A stretch of 64,000 nt of DNA from Rhodospirillales bacterium (GCA_021775095.1 JAJFII010000067.1:1-64000), one strand, 5' to 3'. Shown: positions 26,437 to 35,710, counted from the stretch's first letter. The notes: generated by a model not told the origin, from the letters alone. Numbers and translations are program-made.

Positions 26437-27546
26437 TTACTGAAGCGCAGTGGCACCAACCTGATCGCCCGTTGATTTGATGTTTGCCCAGGCCTTGTCG
26501 CTGAGCGGCAATCCCGTCCGGGAACGTTCGGCCATGGTTTTTAATTCCACTTCACCGGGGACCAGAACCTCGCCATCGGGTTCTGCCGGCCGGGAACTTT
26601 TAACAAAGTCGATGTAATTGCGGACTTCACTGGCAAAGGTGTCGGTGGATCCAAACACCGCCGGCGACATGTATATGGATAACATGCCATTTCCCACATT
26701 GCGTTTGTCTGGATCAACAAGGGGGCCATTGGCACCGGTGCCGGTGAGGGCACCGGCCAGGATTTCCATCAAAAAATTCAACCCGGATCCCTTGTGATCA
26801 CCGAAGGTTCGAAGGGCACCGGGCCCCAGATTGGGATTGGCTATGGCACCGGTTGACTGCGGGCCATACAGGTGCAAGGGGTCGTTGGACAAACTGCCGT
26901 CTGCGGCAATCAGGGCGTCGGCCGGCAGGGCTTTGCCGCCACTGAGGGCAACCAGGGCTTTGCCTTCGGCCGCCGCCGACGTGGCGAAATCCAGAATTAC
27001 CGGGGTGCCCGGCGGCATCGGGATGCCGGCACAAAAAGGCGAAGTGCTCATGCGCCGATCACGACCACCAAAGGGAGCAACCAGCAGAGAGTTTTTAACA
27101 TTAACCATGTGGATGGAAATCAGCCCACCGTCAGCCGCCCGCTCCGCCCAGTCACCGATCCGACCCAAATGGCCTGAATTGCGCAGCGCGATGATAGCGA
27201 CGCCATTTGCCGCAGCTTTTTTGATGCCCACGTCAACCGCCTGTTCACCCATGGATTGACCAAAACCGAATTTTGCATCCAGTACAGCCATGACATCATT
27301 TTCGGTGATCACGTCGACCGTCTGGTCGGCAAACACCAGACCCTTTTGCAGGGCATCGACATAACGGGGCACTCGAATAACCCCGTGGCTGTCGTGGCCC
27401 CTTAAATTGGCACCAACCAGACGGCTGGCAATACAATTGGCTTCGGTTTTTGAACAGCTGGCGCGATGAAAAATCTCTGATACATATGGGCTCAGGACGT
27501 GTGGGGCCAGGAATACGGTTCCCGGCGTTTGGCGAATGGCTTGCAT
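26437..27546 (-). CDS. Ldh2/malate dehydrogenase-family NAD(P)-dependent 2-hydroxyacid dehydrogenase
   Basis: 369 aa. This fold (YlbC, ComC, malate/L-sulfolactate dehydrogenases) oxidises a 2-hydroxyacid to a 2-oxoacid. Visible features are GANLRGHDSHGVIRVPRYVD with the catalytic histidine, IALRNSGHLGRIGDWAERAA, and the nucleotide-binding FGDHKGSGLNFLMEILAGAL. The ATG follows the aldolase stop codon directly (TAAATG), so translation is coupled. With the aldolase next door it would generate the 2-oxoacid that the aldolase cleaves. Sulfolactate, malate or a sugar acid are all possible substrates. Confidence 0.9.
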   Translation of the reverse strand: MQAIRQTPGTVFLAPHVLSPYVSEIFHRASCSKTEANCIASRLVGANLRGHDSHGVIRVPRYVDALQKGLVFADQTVDVITENDVMAVLDAKFGFGQSMGEQAVDVGIKKAAANGVAIIALRNSGHLGRIGDWAERAADGGLISIHMVNVKNSLLVAPFGGRDRRMSTSPFCAGIPMPPGTPVILDFATSAAAEGKALVALSGGKALPADALIAADGSLSNDPLHLYGPQSTGAIANPNLGPGALRTFGDHKGSGLNFLMEILAGALTGTGANGPLVDPDKRNVGNGMLSIYMSPAVFGSTDTFASEVRNYIDFVKSSRPAEPDGEVLVPGEVELKTMAERSRTGLPLSDKAWANIKSTGDQVGATALQ

Positions 27547-28326
27547 TTAATTTCGGTTGTTTTTTATGTGTTGTTCGACAATGCCACTACAGGCAGTTCG
27601 CAGGAAGATAATATCTGAACCAGCCGTTGTCATATTATATCCCTTATCAAAGGTGTCCTGCCAGGAATAGGAACCGTAGGGGATGGTGGCCAAAAACCTG
27701 TCCGACGCAAAAACCGTTTTTTCCACCTTATCCATCATCGCAACAAAGGTCGGGTCGGCAAAATCGCCGACTTTTCCATTGCTCGCCGATAAATCGTTGG
27801 GTCCGATAAAAAACATGTCGATGCCTTCGACAGCGACCAGGGCATCAATGTTTTTGACCGCTTCAACCGTTTCAATCTGGCAAATCACCAACAGGTTCTG
27901 GTTGGCGGTTTTTACATATTCCTGGGCCTTGTAGCCATAGTTTGATGCGCGGATAATACCTGGCGCCATTCCCCGTAGACCGGCTGGCGCATAACGACAG
28001 GCGGTGACGATGGCCTGCGCCTGGGCTGCCGTATTGACGCTTGGAAACATGATGCATTCAACGCCGGCATCGAGCACCCGTTTGGCGTAATTGGGGTCGT
28101 GCGATGGCACCCGGACGACCGATGTGGTCTGGCTTGCGGACAGGGCCTGCAATTGGTGCGCCAAATGGGTGGGGTCACCAAAGCCGTGTTCCTGATCGAT
28201 TAATAAATAGTCAAATCCGGCCATGGCCAGGATTTCCGTGGAAATCGAGCTGTCCAAACTGGTCCAACTGCCCAACGCCTTGCCACCAGACTGCAGGGTT
28301 TGATTGAGTTTGTTTTCACGGTACAT
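27547..28326 (-). CDS. HpcH/HpaI-family class II aldolase
   Basis: 259 aa from the ATG at 28326, chosen because AAGGAG is spaced 8 nt from it, while a GTG at 28335 sits against the ribosome site. The family cleaves 2-oxo-4-hydroxy acids to pyruvate plus an aldehyde using a divalent metal. Typical parts are LGSWTSLDSSISTEILAMAG, FDYLLIDQEHGFGD with the catalytic base histidine, VVRVPSHDPNYAKRVLDAGV, and the metal-binding CQIETVEAVKNID and FFIGPNDLSAS. Located between tctA and the Ldh2 gene in one transcript. Confidence 0.92.
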   Translation of the reverse strand: MYRENKLNQTLQSGGKALGSWTSLDSSISTEILAMAGFDYLLIDQEHGFGDPTHLAHQLQALSASQTTSVVRVPSHDPNYAKRVLDAGVECIMFPSVNTAAQAQAIVTACRYAPAGLRGMAPGIIRASNYGYKAQEYVKTANQNLLVICQIETVEAVKNIDALVAVEGIDMFFIGPNDLSASNGKVGDFADPTFVAMMDKVEKTVFASDRFLATIPYGSYSWQDTFDKGYNMTTAGSDIIFLRTACSGIVEQHIKNNRN

Positions 28327-28351
28327 GGTAAACACTCCTTAACTATATGAT

Positions 28352-29845
28352 TTACGGGCTGGTTTGGCGGCGGTTTCTATTTCGCCACTCGATAAACACC
28401 GGCCACAGCAGCGACAGGATAGAGATCACAAAAAAAGTAGCGGCAAAGGGCCGGGTGAACATGGGCCAGAGGGATCCGTCCGTCGACATCAATCCGGATC
28501 TTAACTGCATTTCGGCGATTGGCGACAGCACAAAACCGATGACAAAGGGCCCCAGGGGCATTTTGGTGCGTTCCATGATAAAACCGATAATGCCGAACAA
28601 CAGCATGATCCAGACATCAAAAAACCGGTTGCCGACGGCAAACACGCCGATGATGCAAAACATCAGAATCGTCGCCAATAAATAAGCCCGTGGGATATAC
28701 AGCATGCGGGCAATGTGAACGACCGAGAACATCATGATGCCAAACATAATGATATTGCCGATCAGATAAGCGGTGATCACACCGTAGGCAATTTCCGGAT
28801 TTGTGGTGAACAGCAGGGGACCTGGTTCCAGGTTATGAATGATCAATGCGCCGATCAGGATGGCGTCAACCACACTGCCGGGAATGCCCATGGTAATGAG
28901 TGGAATCAAGGCGCCACCGACCGACGCGTTGTTGGCGGTCTCGGCGGCGATAATGCCTGGCTCGTGGCCGGTGCCAAACTTCTCCGGTTCCTTCGATACA
29001 TTTTTGGCGGTCGTATAAGAAAGCATGGCAGCAATATTTGCACCGATGCCTGGCAGCAAACCGACCCAGGTGCCAATGCAACTCGACCGGAAAAAATTGG
29101 CGGCGTATTTTTTCAAGTCGGCAAAAGACAACATCATGCCCTGGCGGGTGACCGTAACCTTTGGTGGTTCCCGATCAATGACGATGATGTCCTTGAAAAT
29201 CTGGCTGACGGCGAAGGCACCGATCAGAACCGGCAACAAACTGAGGCCACCTTCCAGGTTCTCGATATCGAACGTCAGGCGCATTTGTCCGAGCGACGGA
29301 TCAACGCCGGGCAGGTGGACCATCATGCCAAGCGCTGCTGCCATCAGGGCTTTGATCATCGATCCCTGGCTCAGGCTGGCCAGCATAACCAGGGCCATCA
29401 AAACCAGGGTGAAATATTCGAACGGCCCAAAGGTCAGGGCCAATGCCGCGAGCGGCGGTGACAGGACCGCCAGGAAACCCCAGGAAATGAGGCCACCGAT
29501 GAACGACGCGGTAATGCCCAGACCAAGGGCACGGGCAGAATGGCCCTTTTGCGACAGGGGATACCCATCAAAGGTGGTCATGATCGACGCCGGTGTGCCG
29601 GGCATGCGCAATAACGTCGCAGCGATCAGGCCGCCGGAGATGCCGCCCACATACATGCCGATGAGCATGGTGATGGCATTGACACTGTCCATGAAAAAGG
29701 TCAGCGGCAGGGTCAAGGTAATCAGCATGGTCGCCGTCAATCCGGGAATGGAGCCGATGATAATGCCCGACGCCACCCCAATAAACAGAAGAAACAGCGG
29801 TAACGGTTGCAGAAGTGTGACAAAGGAAGTGATTAAATGTTCCAC
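28352..29845 (-). CDS. tctA: Tripartite tricarboxylate transporter, large permease TctA
   Basis: 497 aa with about 11-12 hydrophobic segments. The family motif GSIPGLTATMLITLTLPLTF is near residue 32, matched by its internal repeat LPGIGANIAAMLSYTTAKNV, and NNASVGGALIPLITMGIPGS is the conserved periplasmic-loop sequence. It forms the inner-membrane channel that takes substrate from TctC. GTG start; 23 nt follow the tctB gene. The downstream aldolase and dehydrogenase point to a hydroxylated or sulfated carboxylate as the cargo rather than citrate. Confidence 0.95.
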   Translation of the reverse strand: MEHLITSFVTLLQPLPLFLLFIGVASGIIIGSIPGLTATMLITLTLPLTFFMDSVNAITMLIGMYVGGISGGLIAATLLRMPGTPASIMTTFDGYPLSQKGHSARALGLGITASFIGGLISWGFLAVLSPPLAALALTFGPFEYFTLVLMALVMLASLSQGSMIKALMAAALGMMVHLPGVDPSLGQMRLTFDIENLEGGLSLLPVLIGAFAVSQIFKDIIVIDREPPKVTVTRQGMMLSFADLKKYAANFFRSSCIGTWVGLLPGIGANIAAMLSYTTAKNVSKEPEKFGTGHEPGIIAAETANNASVGGALIPLITMGIPGSVVDAILIGALIIHNLEPGPLLFTTNPEIAYGVITAYLIGNIIMFGIMMFSVVHIARMLYIPRAYLLATILMFCIIGVFAVGNRFFDVWIMLLFGIIGFIMERTKMPLGPFVIGFVLSPIAEMQLRSGLMSTDGSLWPMFTRPFAATFFVISILSLLWPVFIEWRNRNRRQTSP

Positions 29846-29868
29846 AGTACGTCTCTTTCCGGCGCCGG

Positions 29869-30345
29869 TCAGGGCAGATCTATGTAAAAAATCTTAGTGA
29901 AAATATAAAAATTGCCGACCACCATAATCACCGAAAAGGCAATGACATAGGGCAGACGTTTCAGGTCGCGGTGGGTCATCAGGTAACCAATGGCGGTCAT
30001 GAACAACACACCGGCCGGCATAAAACCCAACAGGCCAAAATCAAGCACGGCGATGAACACCACGGTGATGGCAAAAATCGCGACGGCCAATCGGGGACGC
30101 GGCGTAATGTCGGTTATTTTTGTTTTTGTCGCCTCATAGGATTTGAGATGGGGCAGGGCACGGATCACCAGGAGGATCGACAGAAATGTCATGATCACCG
30201 CCAAGCCTTTGGGAATGGCAGCGGAACCCATCGGTTCGTACCGCGGCGGCGGCAGCTCCAGGGACCCGATGTAAATAACGGCACTGAAAATAATCATGCC
30301 GATGGCCAGGAGGATATCGGCTTTTGGATCCACTTGATTTTGCAC
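29869..30345 (-). CDS. tctB: Tripartite tricarboxylate transporter, small permease TctB
   Basis: 158 aa with four predicted membrane helices (ILLAIGMIIFSAVIYIG, AVIMTFLSILLVIRAL, LAVAIFAITVVFIAVLDFGLL and a C-terminal VIAFSVIMVVGNFYIF). The PPPRYEPMGSAAIPKGLA loop between helices one and two is the best family marker. The GTG start has GGAGGGG 6 nt upstream. It lies between tctC and tctA, the usual order. Confidence 0.9.
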   Translation of the reverse strand: MQNQVDPKADILLAIGMIIFSAVIYIGSLELPPPRYEPMGSAAIPKGLAVIMTFLSILLVIRALPHLKSYEATKTKITDITPRPRLAVAIFAITVVFIAVLDFGLLGFMPAGVLFMTAIGYLMTHRDLKRLPYVIAFSVIMVVGNFYIFTKIFYIDLP

Positions 30346-30426
30346 GGTTGCCCCTCCAGTAGTGGGAAAAAAACCGCCACGCCAATACGGCGCAGCGGTT
30401 ACAGGGAGAAAAACGTAATTTCGAAA

Positions 30427-31413
30427 TTATTTCCCGAGGTTTTGTTCTTTGACAACGACCTTCAGTTTGTCGAGAACAACCAGCGATTCTTTTAAGGCCG
30501 GTTCGCCATCTGTCCAATAGGGGTCAAGGGCTTTTGAGTTGAAGTAGTCGGTCAACTCCTTGCTGGCCATGGCCGTCTTCAGAACGCTGGCCAGTTTGGC
30601 GGCTGCTTCCTTGTCCATGTTTTTCGGCCCTAACCACCAGTTGGGGTTGGCCCAGGTGACGTCATACCCCAATTCCCTGGCGGTCGGGATATCCTTGATC
30701 GACGGGATCCGGTTGGGACCGAAGAACAGCAGGGCTTTGATTCCCTGGGGTTTGAACTTCAAATATCCAGCGGCTGAGAACAGGGCGATATCGGCGTTTT
30801 TGCCAAGCAGTTTGGCCAGGCGGTCGGCGCCACCGCCCGATCCAATGTAGCGGGTTTTAAAACCGGCGGCGGAGGCCAGTTGCACACCCATCAAATGGGG
30901 AATGGTACCAATGCCGACGGCTTCTGTCAGGCTTTCCGGTTTGGCTTTGAGCTGGTCCACCAGGTCGGCAAAGGTGTTGAGGTTGGAATCCTCGCGAACG
31001 GTCCAGACCGGGCTGCCTCCGCCCAGGAATCCGAGGGAAGTAAAATCATTGGGGTGGATTTTGTTGACCCCCATGGCATTTGTGATCAGCATCTGGTGAT
31101 GCCAATGTAAAATGCTGTAGCCATCGGGTTTTGCGCCCAGCACGGCGCGTGCGGCGTTGGCGGCAGCGGCACCGGGTTTGTTGACGATGATCATCGGTTG
31201 CGACAGCAGATTGTTTTCCTGAACGTATTTAGCGACCAATCGGGCGACCGTATCGGTCCGTCCACCGGGTTTAAAACCAACAAAAACTTTGATCGGTTTG
31301 GTCGGAAACTCGGCCTGCGCCTGGCCGGATTTTGACGGATCCGCACTGGGATTGAGCGTCAGACCAACCACAGCGCCCGCCGCGATCAGCATTTTTATTC
31401 TGGGGTTTTTCAT
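30427..31413 (-). CDS. tctC: Tripartite tricarboxylate transporter, periplasmic binding protein TctC
   Basis: 328 aa from the ATG at 31413, with GGAGG 7 nt upstream; a GTG four codons earlier overlaps that site. A signal peptide (MKNPRIKMLIAAGAVVGLTL) is followed by the typical mature start EFPTKPIKVFVGFKPGGRTD, then VNKPGAAAANAARAVLGAKP and WANPNWWLGPKN. It captures the carboxylate in the periplasm. First structural gene after iclR; a candidate promoter and operator lie 80-140 bp upstream. The GGRTD motif replaces the common GGxxD ligand loop, in line with a non-citrate ligand. Confidence 0.93.
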   Translation of the reverse strand: MKNPRIKMLIAAGAVVGLTLNPSADPSKSGQAQAEFPTKPIKVFVGFKPGGRTDTVARLVAKYVQENNLLSQPMIIVNKPGAAAANAARAVLGAKPDGYSILHWHHQMLITNAMGVNKIHPNDFTSLGFLGGGSPVWTVREDSNLNTFADLVDQLKAKPESLTEAVGIGTIPHLMGVQLASAAGFKTRYIGSGGGADRLAKLLGKNADIALFSAAGYLKFKPQGIKALLFFGPNRIPSIKDIPTARELGYDVTWANPNWWLGPKNMDKEAAAKLASVLKTAMASKELTDYFNSKALDPYWTDGEPALKESLVVLDKLKVVVKEQNLGK

Positions 31414-31493
31414 TGATGCCTCCACCTGCTATTAACCGGATAAGGATCGCCGCTATGTTTTTAAATCTGACAACCCAACTGAAATCTTAATGT

Positions 31494-31555
31494 TTTCTAC
31501 CATACCAGTTTGCGGCGGTCAAATGGTTTAGAACACATGTTTTATATTATGGAAC
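31494..31555 (-). promoter_or_regulatory. Candidate tctC promoter with upstream IclR operator
   Basis: On the minus strand, TTGACC (31522-31517), a 17-bp spacer and TAGAAA (31499-31494) are a fair promoter. Immediately upstream, 31539-31555 (gttttatattatggaac) is an imperfect palindrome of the form GTTYYATAWTATARAAC. It shares 17 of 19 positions (31537-31555) with the sequence at 32385-32403 before iclR. The site lies 17 bp above the -35 box, where IclR-type activators often bind. It overlaps the 3' end of iclR. Confidence 0.6.
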
Positions 31556-32338
31556 TTTACCCATTGGGGTGCCTGTGTAGCCGATTTTGCGAGAAATAGA
31601 ATGGGCGGCGGTTAACAGGAATGGCGCCCACGACAAAAGGGTTTTGCGGGGCACCCGGTAAACCAGGGAGGTCACACTGATGCCACCGACGGTGGCGCCT
31701 TGGAAGTCAAATATGGGGGCGGCGATACAGCGGATTTCGTCGCGAAACTCACAATCGTCCAGGGCATAACCGAATTTCCGGGCGTCGGCCAGTTTGTCCA
31801 AAAACCCCTGGGCGTTGGCCAGGGTGTTTTTGGTCATGGCTGTATAGGTCAGGGCATTGGCGATTTGCACCTGAGTTTCGCTCGGCAGAAAAGCAGTGAG
31901 GGCTTTTCCCAGGCCGGTGCAGTGGATCGACGCGCGCGACCCGAGGGCGGCGACGGCGCGCACCGGTTTAAAACTTTCGACCCGGTTCATATAGACGATT
32001 TCCAGATGATCGCGGATCGCCAGATTGACGTTTTCGCCGGTCTCGCGATTAAGCTGGCGCATTTCCTCAAGCGCAACTTCACGCAAATCAAAATCCCGCC
32101 AAATGCCGGCCGCCCATTCCATGATCTTGATGCCCAGGCGGTAGGTTTTACTGTCCGCGTCGTAAAGAATGAGCCCTTCGCTGCCGAGGATGCTTAAAAT
32201 GCGATGGGCCGTGCTTTTCGACAACTGGGTTTCTCTGACCAGGTCCGTATACCGCATGGCCCCCGTGGCCTTGCCCAGGGTTTCCAGAACCAGAATGCTT
32301 TTGCTCAATATGGAACTTTGTAAAATTTTGTTGGCCAT
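31547..32338 (-). CDS. IclR-family transcriptional regulator of the Tct-sulfatase locus
   Basis: 263 aa. The winged helix-turn-helix occupies residues 12-75 (SILVLETLGKATGAMRYTDL, LSKSTAHRILSILGSEGLIL) and the effector domain follows (GENVNLAIRDHLEIVYMNRV, HCTGLGKALTAFLPS, ISVTSLVYRVPR). It heads the locus in the same direction as tctCBA, aldolase, Ldh2 and sulfatase. Matching palindromes upstream of iclR and tctC suggest it controls both itself and the operon. The ligand is probably the imported acid or a breakdown product. Confidence 0.93.
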   Translation of the reverse strand: MANKILQSSILSKSILVLETLGKATGAMRYTDLVRETQLSKSTAHRILSILGSEGLILYDADSKTYRLGIKIMEWAAGIWRDFDLREVALEEMRQLNRETGENVNLAIRDHLEIVYMNRVESFKPVRAVAALGSRASIHCTGLGKALTAFLPSETQVQIANALTYTAMTKNTLANAQGFLDKLADARKFGYALDDCEFRDEIRCIAAPIFDFQGATVGGISVTSLVYRVPRKTLLSWAPFLLTAAHSISRKIGYTGTPMGKVP

Positions 32339-32386
32339 GGCTTCGGCGTTTTTTCGCTTCCGTTTATTCCAAATAATGATAATTAT

Positions 32387-32403
32387 GTTTTATAATATAG
32401 AAC
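32387..32403. promoter_or_regulatory. Candidate IclR operator upstream of iclR
   Basis: gttttataatatagaac is a 17-bp imperfect palindrome (two mismatched pairs) lying 48 bp before the iclR start. It is nearly the same as 31539-31555 in front of tctC. Within such AT-rich sequence chance repeats happen, but the conserved GTT/AAC ends and matching location before each unit favour a shared regulator site. The remaining gap to 32608 holds nothing recognisable. Confidence 0.6.
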
Positions 32404-32608
32404 AATGTCAAATAGGGCAGGTTGGTGCTTGATATCACAAGCTCCTGTTCGACGGTGGTAGGGGGTAAGATTAATCGATACAATGCCGGTTTGGACCACG
32501 GATTTCCAACTGAACAGCGCGGCAGTAAATCCCCGACAATGGCATCAAATCTCGAGGGGGTGGCGGCAAATTAGGGCGCGACAGCAAATGCGTTGAGCCC
32601 TGTCATCA

Positions 32609-34384
32609 TTAATAAATCGTTCTTTCTGGCGGAAACTTCAGGATAACCTTTGTCCCCCGGTCGAGGGCACTCTCTATCTTCAGTTCGCCGGCAAAAAGGG
32701 CCATGAAATTATAGCACAAATACAGGCCGAGCCCGGTTCCGTCATTTTTGTTGGAGTGCATACTCGATACCTGCTCAAACGGTCTTACGGCTTTTTCGAT
32801 ATCATCATCTGACATTCCGGCACCGGTATCTTCGACCGCAATTCGGATCGATTTATCATCCGCCAAACCGGCGGAAATCGTCACAGTCCCTTGCGCCGGG
32901 GTAAATTTCACGGCATTGGAGATCAAATTGTTCAGAACCTGCACAAGCACACGTTTGTCGCCCATTAAATTGGGAAAATCTGCGGGAATATCCGTTTTTA
33001 TCGTTAGTTCGGATAGTCGGGCTGAAGTCCTGAGCTGGCGAACACATAATTCCACCAGAGCCGAGACCTGCAGGGTTTGGTCTGCCAGTACGTACTTGCC
33101 GGCTTCTATTTTCGAGAGATCAAGAACATCGTTGATCAGGCTAACCAGCAGTTCTCCACTGCTGTGAATGTCCGCGATATACTCGGCGTACAAAGGGTCG
33201 CCAAGCGGCCCAAATGTCTTTTGCATCATCACTTCGCTGAAACCCATAATGGCATTCAGGGGTGTTCTGAGGTCGTGGCTCATGGCCGCCAGAAATTCCG
33301 ACTTGGCCCTATTCGATTTCTCGGCTTCCTCTTTGGCGGCATTGAGTTCGCGTGTCCGCTGCTCGATGGTTAGGCTGAGAATATCCTTGTTTCGGATCAA
33401 CCGATCACCGGCGAACATTAGGGCAATCAATAAGGTGATGCCAATGACCAGAACAACAATGTCCTCAATTGGCGCTAAGGCTTTAACGCGTTGTGGCGTC
33501 GGATAGAAGTCGATGGTCCACTGGCGACCGCCAAAGGTAATTGATCTGGACAAAAGGTGCTTTGAATTGGCGGCTTCAGCTTGTGCGGTCCGACTGTCGA
33601 AGATCAGGAGGTCTTCTTTGTCTGTGGTATCGCGGATGGCGAAATTGAACTGCGGATTGACAATGTTTTGATAGATGTCAGACAGGACGGCGCCCGGCGT
33701 ATAGCTGATCGCGATAAAAGTTGGGCGATCTTTCGTGTTTTCCAGATCGTTTCTCAGCCCGAGGTTGCCCGCTTGCGTTGCCGCTAACATTAAAACACTT
33801 GGGAAGGAGGCACGCCCGTCCTGCGATAGTGTGACGGGCGGGGTTATAAGTATCCTGCCTGTTTTCTGGGCTTCGAGAGCCGTCTGTAAGCGGATGGTGC
33901 TGCTGCCGATGTCATACCCTAAGATGCCTCTTGGGCCCTTTGGAGAAACAACATATACAACAGGTGCATAGATATCCCGGTCCGGGAAAACCTTGATGTC
34001 GATTGGCGTGTAGCCCAGGTCGCTGCGCACTTTTGCCCGCTGTTCAAGCTGGGCCAAAAAGTTTCCGGTTTCTGCCCGTTTTAACACGGGCATAACGGCC
34101 AAAGCGCGTATTCTGCTGTGTTCGGAGAACATCTCGAGAGAGCTGGCAAAAGCATTCAGTTCGGCTTCATGGACGATTTCACTGCCTTCAAAAAATCCAA
34201 TCACACTGCGTAGTTTGTCGCTGGAACTGTTCAGGGTAATCGTAATTTCTCTGGTTATGGTTTCCGTATCGTTCTGAAATGTCGCCAGAAATTCATTGGT
34301 TCGTGCGTTGCGAATTTGTATAAATAAAACCAACATGACGACGGTTGCCAGTATCGCTGCCATGCACATGCTGAAACGCTTCAT
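32609..34384 (-). CDS. Membrane histidine kinase with CHASE sensor domain
   Basis: 591 aa from the ATG at 34384 (two codons inside a TTG-started frame). A membrane helix at about residues 6-24, an extracytoplasmic CHASE domain (roughly 70-250, with LAVMPVLKRAETGNFLAQLE and ILGYDIGSSTIRLQTALEAQ), a second helix (308-325), a short coiled coil, then HisKA with H370 in AMSHDLRTPLNAIMGFSE. The ATPase domain has NLISNAVKFTP, VEDTGAGM and GTGLGLYLC. CHASE domains sense small molecules outside the cell. There is no response regulator next to it, so it is an orphan kinase. Confidence 0.92.
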   Translation of the reverse strand: MKRFSMCMAAILATVVMLVLFIQIRNARTNEFLATFQNDTETITREITITLNSSSDKLRSVIGFFEGSEIVHEAELNAFASSLEMFSEHSRIRALAVMPVLKRAETGNFLAQLEQRAKVRSDLGYTPIDIKVFPDRDIYAPVVYVVSPKGPRGILGYDIGSSTIRLQTALEAQKTGRILITPPVTLSQDGRASFPSVLMLAATQAGNLGLRNDLENTKDRPTFIAISYTPGAVLSDIYQNIVNPQFNFAIRDTTDKEDLLIFDSRTAQAEAANSKHLLSRSITFGGRQWTIDFYPTPQRVKALAPIEDIVVLVIGITLLIALMFAGDRLIRNKDILSLTIEQRTRELNAAKEEAEKSNRAKSEFLAAMSHDLRTPLNAIMGFSEVMMQKTFGPLGDPLYAEYIADIHSSGELLVSLINDVLDLSKIEAGKYVLADQTLQVSALVELCVRQLRTSARLSELTIKTDIPADFPNLMGDKRVLVQVLNNLISNAVKFTPAQGTVTISAGLADDKSIRIAVEDTGAGMSDDDIEKAVRPFEQVSSMHSNKNDGTGLGLYLCYNFMALFAGELKIESALDRGTKVILKFPPERTIY

Positions 34385-34597
34385 AACCAAGGCGACTCCA
34401 ATTTATAGTCCCAGAGTCTTTAATCAGAACCATAGGTAGTATTGATCTGGAAATCCTACCCCTAAACCGTCGGGCATAGCAAATGTACAAATGCTTACCA
34501 TTTAATTTGCCTGTCGTTATTTAGGCCTGATCTGACGGGGTGGGCGGCTCCTGCTATCCGGCACCAAAGTGCAATGGCGCGGGGCTGCGAAAAATTC

Positions 34598-35710
34598 CTA
34601 TTCCGCCAGCAGGTTTCGCAATTTGTCCTCGAGCAGGCCGATGCCGATGCCGGGGCCGTCGGGCAAGCGGGAACTGCCGGTCCGGGGTGGCAACGTGCCC
34701 CTTACAATGCCGTCGAACAGCGGCGTTTCGTTAAACTGAAACTCCAACGGCGCGCCATTGTCCAGGGCGATGGCAATGTGCAGGCTGACCGCATGGGAGA
34801 TCGGGCCGCTGGGATTATGCAAGGATACGGCAACCCCGTGGGCCTTGCCGCGGGCGCCAATATCCATGATTTCGCGCATGCCGCCGGCGTATTTGGCATC
34901 GGGCATGATCACGTCGTAAACCTTTTGTTCAACAAACGGGCGGAAGTCTTTCCAGCCGGTAAACTTCTCGCAGCCCGCCAGACGCATGCCCAAATCATTG
35001 GCTTTTTTTCGTAATTTTTTTAAGGCATCGATGGTGTCACCGGATTCCGGCAGTGGGCATTCATACCACGATACCTGTGATGACTTGAGAAAATCCAGGG
35101 CCTCATTGGCGGTCTTCTCGTCAAACCGCCAATGGCAATCGACCATCACTGCCATGTGCGGATCCAGGGCATCACGGACCGCCTGAATGCGCTCAGCCCC
35201 GGCCCGGACCAGGGCCCGGCCGGCGTCGGTTTGACAGATCTCCGGCGTCAATCCGTCAAAGGGTGCCATTTTGATGGCGCTAAAACCCGCCGCCTGGGCC
35301 TGTTGGGCGCGCTCGGCAAAACCCCCAGGGCTGCGATCGACCACACTGCGGTTGATATTGGCGTAGAGGGCAACCTGATCATTGCGGCAACCGGGATCCA
35401 GCAGTTCAACAACCGGGATGTTCCGCCGGCGGGCGTGGATGTCAAACACCGCCTGGTCGAGGGCCGTATAAAGCGCCGACCTGAGCGGTTGGTCCAACAT
35501 GCCGGGTCCGCGTTTCGGTCCGTCCAACTCGAAATCGCCCGGTTCAACCGCTCCGGCCAGCTCCTGAAATTCGGCGCGCATCTCGGCAAGCGGGGCCTTA
35601 ATGGTAAACTCGCCCCACCCCGTATAGCCGTCGTCGGACACTAGTTTTAAAAAACACCAGGTGGTTTTTGCCGTGGGCTGTAAGATATAACTCTGCAGGC
35701 TGTAAGGCAT
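34598..35710 (-). CDS. Enolase-superfamily enzyme (mandelate racemase/muconate lactonizing type), first of two
   Basis: 370 aa. A two-domain enolase fold: capping domain to about residue 120, then the barrel with the base lysine in FSAIKMAPFDG, metal ligands in MVDCHWRF, YECPLPE and LAGCEKF, and a histidine in VSLHNPSGPISHAVSL opposite PDAKYAGG. These residues fit an acid-sugar dehydratase or a racemase/epimerase acting on a carboxylate. The substrate is not readable. It is followed on the minus strand by nothing for 200 bp and preceded by the dCTP deaminase; no sugar transporter is adjacent. Confidence 0.88.
   Translation of the reverse strand: MPYSLQSYILQPTAKTTWCFLKLVSDDGYTGWGEFTIKAPLAEMRAEFQELAGAVEPGDFELDGPKRGPGMLDQPLRSALYTALDQAVFDIHARRRNIPVVELLDPGCRNDQVALYANINRSVVDRSPGGFAERAQQAQAAGFSAIKMAPFDGLTPEICQTDAGRALVRAGAERIQAVRDALDPHMAVMVDCHWRFDEKTANEALDFLKSSQVSWYECPLPESGDTIDALKKLRKKANDLGMRLAGCEKFTGWKDFRPFVEQKVYDVIMPDAKYAGGMREIMDIGARGKAHGVAVSLHNPSGPISHAVSLHIAIALDNGAPLEFQFNETPLFDGIVRGTLPPRTGSSRLPDGPGIGIGLLEDKLRNLLAE

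Noticed and set aside
28715-29461. 248-aa open frame antisense to tctA
   Set aside because: Same reason; two long antisense frames arise from the codon bias of tctA.
29025-29897. 290-aa open frame antisense to tctA
   Set aside because: Antisense to a clear transporter gene; low-complexity Met/Arg/Pro composition typical of antisense frames in GC-rich genes.
34574-35014. 146-aa open frame antisense to the first enolase-superfamily gene
   Set aside because: Shadow frame; the antisense gene has all catalytic residues.
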